Source: JANPCX01 sp031431125
GTDB taxonomy: Bacteria; Pseudomonadota; Gammaproteobacteria; Burkholderiales; Burkholderiaceae_C
DNA: 33,753 bases
Reading direction: 5' to 3'
Assembly (NCBI GenBank): GCA_031431125.1
Contig: JANPCX010000072.1
Location: 1-33,753, forward strand
In this document: positions 16,958-23,912 of the stretch, piece after piece
Layout: each line of letters starts with the position of its first letter
Numbering within the stretch: position 1 is the stretch's first letter
The notes under the pieces: model-generated
Database searches by the model: none
What the model saw: only the letters and a program-made list of their open reading frames with translations
What the model was told of the DNA's origin: nothing
Made by a program: the position numbers and the translations under genes

Positions 16958-17879
16958 AGGGTGTCTTGCCGTCCCGCAAAAAATTCCAAAGCAGGTGGGC
17001 ACCTGTTTTGCTGTGGCGGGACATTTCTGGCTTTTCGCGGTAAATGCGAATGTCCATTTCCAGCTCGAACTGCCCAGCGGGCGCGGCACGCATCAGGCGC
17101 CTTGACTTGAGTTCTTTCTTCACCGAGCTCGCTGGCAAAAACGCCAAGCCATGGCCTTCCATGGCCATGGCCTTGAGGCCTTCCGCCATGTCGGTCTCGT
17201 AGATGGCATCCAAGTTCAATGGTGAGCCTGCCAGTTTGGTGATTTGCTCCACGAGCCGCCCCAAATACGCGCCCGAGGCATAACTGAGCAGCGGCACCTT
17301 GGCGCCCGGTCGAGAAGGCAGTGTGAACAGCGGTTGCCCTTGCGCGTCGGCCTTGGCATAGGGCGCCAAGGTTTCTCTGCCCAAGCTGAGCATTTCATAG
17401 CGGTCTGGACTGAGCTGCAGCGGCTGCGAGGGGTGGTGATAAGCGATGAGCAAATCGCAGCTTCCCTCGGTGAGTTGCATCACTGCATCATGAACATTCA
17501 AGGCGGTGAGGCGGCTTTTGACCACGCCAAAAGAGCCGCGCAGGCCCATGATCCAGTGCGGGAAAAAACTGAAGGCCAGGGAATGCGGCACCGCGAACTC
17601 GATCATGTCTTGGCCCGCCGCTTGGTGCGAACGCATCATGTTGCGGGTGGCTTGCAGTGAGCCCAAAATTTCGAGCGCCTGGAGGTGAAATGTTTCACCC
17701 GCAGGGGTGAGCTTAGTGGGATAGAGCGAGCGGTCCACGAGGTCAATGCCAGCCCAGGCCTCAAGTGCTTGAATGCGGCGCGAGAAGGCCGGCTGAGTCA
17801 CATGGCGCAACTGGGCGGAGCGCGAAAAACTGCGCGTCTCGGCCAAACTCACAAAATCTTCAATCCATTTAGTTTCCAC
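16956..17879 (-). CDS. LysR-family regulator, HypT/YjiE-like
   Basis: The 307-residue product has an N-terminal winged helix-turn-helix (~18-37, FSRSAQLRHVTQPAFSRRI) and a LysR effector-binding domain. The opening ETKW..DF and VTQPAFSRRIQALE and the later SYASGAYLGRLV follow E. coli HypT (YjiE/QseD) closely; that protein responds to hypochlorite. The start is GTG at 17879; no in-frame ATG fits. It lies upstream of the binding-protein gene cluster and downstream of an Atm1-type exporter, all on the same strand, so it could control either or itself. A specific inducer cannot be read from the sequence. Confident as LysR, less so as HypT orthologue. Confidence 0.82.
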   Translation of the reverse strand: METKWIEDFVSLAETRSFSRSAQLRHVTQPAFSRRIQALEAWAGIDLVDRSLYPTKLTPAGETFHLQALEILGSLQATRNMMRSHQAAGQDMIEFAVPHSLAFSFFPHWIMGLRGSFGVVKSRLTALNVHDAVMQLTEGSCDLLIAYHHPSQPLQLSPDRYEMLSLGRETLAPYAKADAQGQPLFTLPSRPGAKVPLLSYASGAYLGRLVEQITKLAGSPLNLDAIYETDMAEGLKAMAMEGHGLAFLPASSVKKELKSRRLMRAAPAGQFELEMDIRIYREKPEMSRHSKTGAHLLWNFLRDGKTP

Positions 17880-17968
17880 GGCATCAGTGTAATTGCGTCA
17901 TGCCAAAAGCGGCGGGTGAGGAGAATGCGAGCAAGATGCCTGCCAATGACTTCAGGGCATACCCGGAG

Positions 17969-19825
17969 TCAACTGGGTTCGGTCTCGGCATTTTGTTCGC
18001 CATGTTCAGCCCCGGCCTGCTGGAGTGCCCACATTTGCGCGTAGCGCGACTGCAGTGCCAGCAACTCATGGTGGGTGCCACGCTCGACGATGCGGCCATG
18101 CTCCATCACCAAGATTTGATGGGCGTCCACCACAGTGGACAAGCGGTGGGCAATCACCAAGGCGGTTTTGTTTTGCGCCACGCCTTGCAACTCGGACTGG
18201 ATGGCGCGTTCGTTGGCCGAGTCCAAAGCCGAGGTCGCTTCATCAAAAATCAAGATGGGTGGATTTTTCAGCAAGGTGCGCGCAATGGCCACGCGCTGCT
18301 TTTCGCCGCCCGACAGTTTCAGGCCGCGTTCGCCCACCATGGTGTCGTAGCCCTTGGGCGTGGACGTGATGAAGTCGTGGATGTGAGCGGCTTGCGCGGC
18401 CTGCTGCACCTGCGTGTCCGACGCATCGGTCCGACCATAGGCAATGTTGTAGCGCACGGTGTCGTTGAAGAGCACGGTGTCTTGCGGAACGATGCCTATC
18501 GCCTCGCGCAAGCTGTGCTGGGTGACTTGGCGGATGTCTTGGCCATCGATTCGGATCTGGCCTTGGTTCACGTCATAAAAACGAAACAGCAGCCGCGCCA
18601 AGGTGCTTTTTCCCGAGCCCGAGGGGCCGACCACGGCCACCGTTTTTCCAGCGGGAATTTCAAAGCTGATGTTGTCGAGAATGAGTCGATCGGGGTCATA
18701 ACCAAAGCGCACCTGGTCGAACTGCACGGCCGCGCCCTTGGTTTTCAGGGGCTGCGCCCCCGGCGCATCGGCCACCTCGCGGTGCTGGCCGAGCAAGGTG
18801 AAGAGTTTTTCCATGTCGGTGAGCGACTGCTTGATTTCGCGGTAAATCACACCCAAAAAATTCAGCGGGATGTAGAGCTGAATCATCAAGGCGTTGACCA
18901 AGACCAGGTCGCCCAAGGTCATGGTGCCGCCCACCACACCCAAGGTGGCACGCCAGACCAAGAGCGTCACGGCGGTGGCGATGATCAAACTTTGGCCCAG
19001 GTTGAGCAGCGACAGCGAGGTTTGCGATTTCACAGAAGCTTGTTCCAGTCGCTGCAAGTTCTCGTCGTAACGCGCCTGCTCGAACCGTTCGTTGGAGAAG
19101 TACTTCACCGTCTCGTAGTTGATCAGCGCATCCACCGCCTTGGTATTGGCGCGAGAGTCTTGCTCGTTCATGGCACGGCGAAAGTGGGTGCGCCACTCGG
19201 TGACCGTGATGGTGAACAAGATGTAGAGCACGAGGGCCCCGAAGGTGATGACCGCAAACCAGCCGTCAAACTTGACTGACAACAAGCCAATCACCAACGC
19301 GATTTCAACCAAGGTGGGCGCAATGTTGTAGATCACATAGTTGAGCAGCGACATGATGGAACGCGAGCCGCGCTCAATGTCGCGCGACACACCGCCGGTT
19401 TGGCGTTCCAGATGGAAACGCAGGCTCAGGGCCAACAGGTGCTCGAAGGTTTCCAAGGACACCCGTCGTGCGATCCGCGCCGACACCGGGTAGAACAAAA
19501 ACTCACGCAGTTCTGTGAAGAGGGTGATCGATACCCGAAGTGCCCCATAGGCCAGCAACAAAGCCACAGGCACCACCAAGGCGACGCGCGGATCACCGGG
19601 TTTTAAGTCAAGCGCATCCACCAACTCTTTGAGCACCAAGGGCACACCGACGTTGGCAAATTTAGCGGCGACCAAACACAACAAAGCGAACGCAACACGC
19701 CAGCGCCAGGTCCACAGGTAGGGCAACAGCTTCTTGAGCGTCGCCAGATCGGAGCGCGGCGCCGCGGGGGAAGTGGATGTCACGCCGGTCGGGGCGGGTG
19801 CTGCGGCGGAAGAGGATGGGCGCAT
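17969..19825 (-). CDS. Atm1-type ABC exporter (fused membrane and ATPase domains)
   Basis: The 618-residue half-transporter has a six-helix membrane domain (~40-330) and an ATPase domain with Walker A GPSGSGKS (400-407), signature LSGGE (504-508), Walker B ILIFDEATSALDS (from ~524) and the H-loop VIAHRLSTV. The stretch DALINYETVKYFSNE is a hallmark of the Atm1/ABCB7/HMT1 group, which exports glutathione-linked sulfur compounds or metal conjugates. It is divergent from the thioesterase gene and about 90 bp upstream of the LysR gene on the same strand. A Pro/Ala/Ser-rich N-terminal tail (1-25) precedes the first helix. Substrate is inferred from family only. Confidence 0.9.
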   Translation of the reverse strand: MRPSSSAAAPAPTGVTSTSPAAPRSDLATLKKLLPYLWTWRWRVAFALLCLVAAKFANVGVPLVLKELVDALDLKPGDPRVALVVPVALLLAYGALRVSITLFTELREFLFYPVSARIARRVSLETFEHLLALSLRFHLERQTGGVSRDIERGSRSIMSLLNYVIYNIAPTLVEIALVIGLLSVKFDGWFAVITFGALVLYILFTITVTEWRTHFRRAMNEQDSRANTKAVDALINYETVKYFSNERFEQARYDENLQRLEQASVKSQTSLSLLNLGQSLIIATAVTLLVWRATLGVVGGTMTLGDLVLVNALMIQLYIPLNFLGVIYREIKQSLTDMEKLFTLLGQHREVADAPGAQPLKTKGAAVQFDQVRFGYDPDRLILDNISFEIPAGKTVAVVGPSGSGKSTLARLLFRFYDVNQGQIRIDGQDIRQVTQHSLREAIGIVPQDTVLFNDTVRYNIAYGRTDASDTQVQQAAQAAHIHDFITSTPKGYDTMVGERGLKLSGGEKQRVAIARTLLKNPPILIFDEATSALDSANERAIQSELQGVAQNKTALVIAHRLSTVVDAHQILVMEHGRIVERGTHHELLALQSRYAQMWALQQAGAEHGEQNAETEPS

Positions 19826-19927
19826 GGAGGGTTGGTCAACTCAAACAAGGGCTGCAAAGAAACGGTCGAAAAACCGAAAGGCGAGACAATGTGCCATTGT
19901 CTGTTTGCGCCCCACGAGGTCTGGAAT

Positions 19928-20365
19928 ATGCCTGAGATTTCAAACACCCCTGCTTCCACTGAACACGCCCTTGATCATTCGGTGCAACTACCTACGGACC
20001 GAGAGCTGGTCATGCGCGTCATGCCGATGCCGGCCGATACCAACAGCAACGGCGCCATTTTTGGCGGCTGGATCATGGCGCAAATGGACTTGGCGGGCAG
20101 TGTCTTGCCCGCCAAACTGTCCGAGGGGCGGGTCACCACAGTCGCGGTGAATGAGTTTGTATTCAAGCAGCCCGTGTCGGTAGGCGACTTGCTGAGTTTC
20201 TATGCCAAGGTGGTGCGCGTCGGCAACACCTCCATCACGGTCCAGATCGACGTCTACGCCGAACGAAACCCCGCTGATCTGCACGTGGTGAAGGTCACCG
20301 AGGCGGTGTTCACCTATGTGGCGATTGACGACAACGGGCACCCGCGGGTGGTGCCCAAGAATTGA
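19928..20365 (+). CDS. YciA-type acyl-CoA thioesterase
   Basis: The 145-residue hotdog-fold thioesterase hydrolyses acyl-CoA to free acid and CoA. The motif NSNGAIFGGWIMAQMDLAGS is the YciA/BFIT signature with the catalytic Asp in QMDLAG. Start ATG 19928 (MPEISNTP) has GAGG upstream; an earlier ATG at 19832 would add an unconserved tail and is rejected. Directly after the stop the same frame continues with a Lys/Ala-rich tail. It lies divergent to the Atm1-type exporter and next to the beta-oxidation cluster, where acyl-CoA pool control would be useful. Confidence 0.88.
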   Translation: MPEISNTPASTEHALDHSVQLPTDRELVMRVMPMPADTNSNGAIFGGWIMAQMDLAGSVLPAKLSEGRVTTVAVNEFVFKQPVSVGDLLSFYAKVVRVGNTSITVQIDVYAERNPADLHVVKVTEAVFTYVAIDDNGHPRVVPKN

Positions 20366-20428
20366 GGCCCAGCCACAAAGAAGACCGCCAAAAAAAAGGC
20401 GCAGGGGCAATTCATTGACACAGCAAGA

Positions 20429-20782
20429 CTAGTCGTCTGCGGGCGATGGCCCCGTAGGCGCTGCGGGCTGTTGCGCTCTGCGAAAGTACCTTGGCACCAA
20501 GACATACCACTGGCAATACCCTGCCCCGACATACACCGGGGCGGCAACGAGGACAGATTCCGCGGGCGTGACCAGCCCCGAGGCAGTCATAAGCCATGAA
20601 GCGATCGTCCCAATGGCCCCGGCGGGATAGGTCAACAAAGCGGCAATCAACATGCTCATGCCGGTGAAAAGCATGTCGTCTTCGTAGCCGGTGTCGGTAC
20701 CCAACACCAGGCTCCCAACAATCCACAAACTGGGCATCACACAAACAAAGGCACAAAGTGCCGCATAGACCCATCGGTTCAT
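20429..20782 (-). CDS. Small four-helix membrane protein of unknown function
   Basis: The 117-residue product has about four hydrophobic segments (WVYAALCAFVCV, MLFTGMSMLIAALLTYPA, a third around IASWLMTASG, and AAPVYVGAGYCQWYVLV) and a polar Pro/Ala-rich C-terminus. No family is recognised. The frame can extend to GTG 20797, but ATG 20782 (MNRWVYAAL) looks better. It lies 46 bp downstream of the enoyl-CoA hydratase/isomerase gene on the same strand and may be the last gene of that operon. Confidence 0.65.
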   Translation of the reverse strand: MNRWVYAALCAFVCVMPSLWIVGSLVLGTDTGYEDDMLFTGMSMLIAALLTYPAGAIGTIASWLMTASGLVTPAESVLVAAPVYVGAGYCQWYVLVPRYFRRAQQPAAPTGPSPADD

Positions 20783-20827
20783 GGCTCGTTCACCCACGCC
20801 CCTTGCCTTTAAGTCAGTTGGACGACT

Positions 20828-21598
20828 TCAAAATTTCGAGAAATCAGGCTTGCGTTTCTGAAAAAAAGCCTGGAACGCCTCAATGGCCTCCGGGCTGCGC
20901 AGGCGCTGGCTGAAGATGCCCGCTTCCACCTCAATGGCCTCTTGAACGGCAGCGGCATCAGCACGGCGCATCAATCGTTTGCTGTCACGCACGGCGCCCG
21001 GTGGCAGCGCGTTGAAACGTTCGGCCATGCGGCGGGCGTGGTTGACCACCTCACCGGCAGGCAACACCGCATTGGCAATGCCGAACTCCACGGCATCGGC
21101 ACCCGTGAACGGGTCGCCCAGCAGTAGTTTTTCTGCGGCCTTCACGTGGCCCATGAGGCGAGGCAAGATGAAGCTGGCGGCGTACTCCGGCACCAAACCC
21201 AGGCTCGCAAAAGGCATGGCCAAACGTGCTTCGTCTGACACATAGACCAAGTCGCAGTGCAACAGCATGGTGGTGCCGATGCCAATGGCGGCACCGGTCA
21301 CTGCGGCGACCACAGGCTTGTCGCAGTCTTTGAGCGCCGCCATGAAGCGGAACACCGGCGAGTCCATGGGGTTGTCACTTGACGGCGCACGCGCCATGAA
21401 GTCTTCCAGGTCGTTTCCCGACGTGAAGACGCCAGGCTGGCCGGTGATGAGCACCGCGCGCACAGCGGGGTCTTGCGTGGCCGCGTTCAAGGCGTCGGCC
21501 ATGGCCTGGTACATCTCGACCGTAAGTGCGTTCTTTTTTTCGGGACGCGCAATTTCGACGGTGGTGACGTTATTGATGGTGGCGACTTTGATGCTCAT
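20828..21598 (-). CDS. Enoyl-CoA hydratase/isomerase family protein, probably isomerase-like
   Basis: The 256-residue crotonase-fold protein has both oxyanion-hole regions (SGNDLEDF and GAAIGIGTT). The first hydratase glutamate (in canonical GGGCELA) is Thr here. A Glu occurs in LGLVPEYAAS, the position used by delta3,delta2-enoyl-CoA isomerases. This suggests a role in shifting double bonds of unsaturated acyl-CoAs and not hydration, which the two-domain enzyme upstream covers. Start ATG 21598 overlaps the hydrolase stop by 4 bp; the upstream extension to 21646 lies inside that gene. Last enzyme gene of the beta-oxidation cluster. Confidence 0.87.
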   Translation of the reverse strand: MSIKVATINNVTTVEIARPEKKNALTVEMYQAMADALNAATQDPAVRAVLITGQPGVFTSGNDLEDFMARAPSSDNPMDSPVFRFMAALKDCDKPVVAAVTGAAIGIGTTMLLHCDLVYVSDEARLAMPFASLGLVPEYAASFILPRLMGHVKAAEKLLLGDPFTGADAVEFGIANAVLPAGEVVNHARRMAERFNALPPGAVRDSKRLMRRADAAAVQEAIEVEAGIFSQRLRSPEAIEAFQAFFQKRKPDFSKF

Positions 21599-22497
21599 GG
21601 GGTTTCCAATGCGGGTTGTTGCAGCCAGGTGGCTACTTCGAGCCACAGCGTGGCTGCGAATGTTGTTCTGAAAAAACCAAAGTGGCCAATTCGCTTTGCG
21701 GCCACATCAACGGGGGCAATTCGTCGCATCGTGCGCGGCGCCCCGGTATAAAAACCGTGCAGGGAATTGGTGTTGCGCAAGGACATGTACTCGTCGTCGG
21801 TAAAGCTGAGCGACAAAATGGGCAAGCTCAATTCGGCGTAACGGCCCCGCCACGCCGTGCCCCCTTCGCTCATCAGGTAGTCAGGCTGCAAACACCAACG
21901 CCGCCACTGCGCCATAACGCCAGCGGGTAAATCACCCACTTTGCGCAAAGAGCGTCCAGGAAAATAACCGAAGAGCGGCAAGGTGGCTGGAACCACGAAG
22001 TACCACAACCACCACACATAACTTTTGAGTTTGCGGGTGTTCTCTCGCCAATACCCTGTTCCAGCCCCGATGGTGACCATGCGATTGACCCGCTCGCGGC
22101 CCGGCACCAAGCCCAAAATTTGCGCGCCCAGGCTATGTCCCAGCCACGCCAGCGGTTTGCTCGCATCCACTTGGCTTGAGAGCCAGGCCAATGCGGCTGC
22201 AGCGTCTTGTTCGGCCCAGGTCACCACATCGGCGTTGAAACCCCGCAAGCTGTTCGCGAACGCCTTCGGCCTGGACAGGCCCATGCCCCGGTAGTCAAAA
22301 CTCAGCACCACATAACCCTGCTCGGCCAACCACTGCGCAAACGCCGCGTAGTAACGCTGGGACACACCCATGGCAGGTGCGATGAGCAAGGCGGAATGCG
22401 CGGTTTGGGCGTTGCCGTAGACGGTGCCGCCCAGGGCAAAGCCGTCACGGGCGTACAAGGTGATGGACTGCACGGTCATCTCCAGCGAACGCCGCAT
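21595..22497 (-). CDS. Alpha/beta hydrolase
   Basis: The 300-residue serine hydrolase has the nucleophile elbow GHSLGAQ (Ser122), a likely acid in SFTDDEYMS and a C-terminal His in IGHFGFF, so the triad is complete. The DYRGMGLS strand and the WWLWYFVVPATLP lid-like hydrophobic segment resemble COG4757-type esterase/lipase proteins. The start may be ATG 22497 or ATG 22479 (MTVQSITL); neither has a well-spaced ribosome site. It lies 9 bp after the thiolase gene and is translationally coupled to the isomerase gene. In a fatty-acid cluster it may release acyl groups or hydrolyse esters, but substrate is unknown. Confidence 0.82.
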   Translation of the reverse strand: MRRSLEMTVQSITLYARDGFALGGTVYGNAQTAHSALLIAPAMGVSQRYYAAFAQWLAEQGYVVLSFDYRGMGLSRPKAFANSLRGFNADVVTWAEQDAAAALAWLSSQVDASKPLAWLGHSLGAQILGLVPGRERVNRMVTIGAGTGYWRENTRKLKSYVWWLWYFVVPATLPLFGYFPGRSLRKVGDLPAGVMAQWRRWCLQPDYLMSEGGTAWRGRYAELSLPILSLSFTDDEYMSLRNTNSLHGFYTGAPRTMRRIAPVDVAAKRIGHFGFFRTTFAATLWLEVATWLQQPALETP

Positions 22498-22506
22498 GTG
22501 GGTGGA

Positions 22507-23736
22507 TCAAACGCGCTCAAAAATACCTGCGGCGCCCTGCCCCGTGCCCACGCACATGCTCACCATGCCGTACTTCAGGTTATGGCGATGCAAGGCATGG
22601 ATGACAGTGGCGGCACGAATCGCACCTGTGGCGCCGAGCGGGTGACCCAAAGCGATGGCGCCGCCCATGGGGTTGACCTTGTTTCGATCCAGATCCAAGG
22701 TGTTGAGCACGGCCAAGGCTTGGGCGGCAAAGGCTTCGTTGAGTTCGATCCAATCCATTTGAGATTGCTGCAGCCCGGCGTAACGCAACGCCGCTGGAAT
22801 GGCTTCAATCGGGCCAATGCCCATGATCTCGGGCGGCACACCACGGCTGGCGAAACTCACAAAACGTGCCAAGGGTTTGAGGTTGAACTGCTTGACGGCT
22901 TTTTCGCTGGCGAGAATCAATGCGCCCGCACCATCGCTGGTTTGTGAGCTGTTACCGGCGGTGACGCTGCCCAGGCCGGTGGCCTTTCCTGTGGGATCCA
23001 TCGGCGCTGCAAACGCAGGTTTGAGTTTGGCCAGGCCTTCCAGAGACGTGTCGCTGCGTGGGCCTTCGTCCAAACTCACGGTGCGGGTGCGGGTTTGGGA
23101 TTCGCCTGTGGCGAGGTTGGGGAAACGATCCAGCACCTCAATCGGTGTGATCTCGGCATTGAAGTCGCCGGCTTGTTGGGCCTTCAGTGCTTTCATGTGC
23201 GACTGGTAGGCAAACTCATCTTGAGCCTCGCGCGACACCTTCCACTGCTGCGCCACTTTCTCTGCAGTGAGGCCCATGCCGTAAGCAATGCCGAGGTTTT
23301 CATTCTTGGCAAACACCTCGGGGTTGAACGAGGGTTTGGCGCCGCCCATGGGCACCATGCTCATGGACTCGGCACCGCCGGCAATCATCACGTCGGCTTC
23401 ACCGACACGAATGCGGTCCGCCGCCATTTGAATGGCGGTGAGGCCGGAGGCACAAAAACGATTGACCGTGACGCCCCCCACCGAATTAGGCAGACCCGCC
23501 AAGGCCACCGCAATGCGCGCCATGTTCATGCCCTGCTCGCCCTCGGGGAAGGAGCAGCCAATGATGGCGTCTTCAATCGCTTTCGGGTCGAGCGTGGGCA
23601 CCTGGCGCAGCGCACTTTGAATCACGGCGACAAGCAGATCGTCCGGCCGCGTATTCTTGAAATAACCGCGGCCCGATTTGCCGATGGGGCTGCGCGTGGC
23701 GGCGACGATGTAGGCTTCTTGCGTTTGTTTGCTCAT
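22507..23736 (-). CDS. Acetyl-CoA C-acyltransferase (3-ketoacyl-CoA thiolase)
   Basis: The 409-residue thiolase II has the acyl-accepting Cys95 in NRFCASG, the His in GHPLGATGA and the second Cys in CVGTGQG near the C-terminus. It catalyses the last step of beta-oxidation, releasing acetyl-CoA. AAGGAG stands at good spacing before ATG 23736. It follows the two-domain dehydrogenase/hydratase gene after a 176-bp spacer that carries a stem-loop repeat. FadA-like by role. A biosynthetic acetoacetyl-CoA thiolase is less likely because of the neighbours. Confidence 0.92.
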   Translation of the reverse strand: MSKQTQEAYIVAATRSPIGKSGRGYFKNTRPDDLLVAVIQSALRQVPTLDPKAIEDAIIGCSFPEGEQGMNMARIAVALAGLPNSVGGVTVNRFCASGLTAIQMAADRIRVGEADVMIAGGAESMSMVPMGGAKPSFNPEVFAKNENLGIAYGMGLTAEKVAQQWKVSREAQDEFAYQSHMKALKAQQAGDFNAEITPIEVLDRFPNLATGESQTRTRTVSLDEGPRSDTSLEGLAKLKPAFAAPMDPTGKATGLGSVTAGNSSQTSDGAGALILASEKAVKQFNLKPLARFVSFASRGVPPEIMGIGPIEAIPAALRYAGLQQSQMDWIELNEAFAAQALAVLNTLDLDRNKVNPMGGAIALGHPLGATGAIRAATVIHALHRHNLKYGMVSMCVGTGQGAAGIFERV

Positions 23737-23804
23737 CTGAATCTCCTTGTGAGCGTGTATCGGTCTTTGTCAAAGTCACGGTGCGTTGCTGAGGAAGCGT
23801 AGCG

Positions 23805-23880
23805 AGCGGACGTCAGACTAGGCGGACGGAGCGCAGGAACCGGAACGTACTTCCTGTACGTGAGGATTCCGAGCACCGCC
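23805..23880. repeat. Stem-loop repeat between the fadB-like and thiolase genes
   Basis: Nested inverted repeats: ACGTAC (23845-23850) pairs with GTACGT (23856-23861), and outside them CGGAA (23841-23845) with TTCCG (23867-23871). Flanking text is GC-rich and non-coding. It resembles an intergenic repeat common in Comamonadaceae (ACCGGAA-TGTAC-loop-GTACA-TGAGGATTCCGAGCACC type). It may act as an mRNA-stabilising or attenuating element inside the operon. Confidence 0.5.
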
Positions 23881-23912
23881 CAACGACGTATGGCGTTCGC
23901 GCAGTAGCTTCA

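Noticed and set aside
16607..17089. 160-codon minus-strand frame overlapping the LysR end
   Set aside because: Overlaps a real gene and non-coding repeat-like text; Cys/Pro/His-rich without a domain.
17900..19279. 459-codon plus-strand frame opposite the Atm1-type exporter
   Set aside because: Antisense shadow from high-GC codon use; no domain and no ribosome site.
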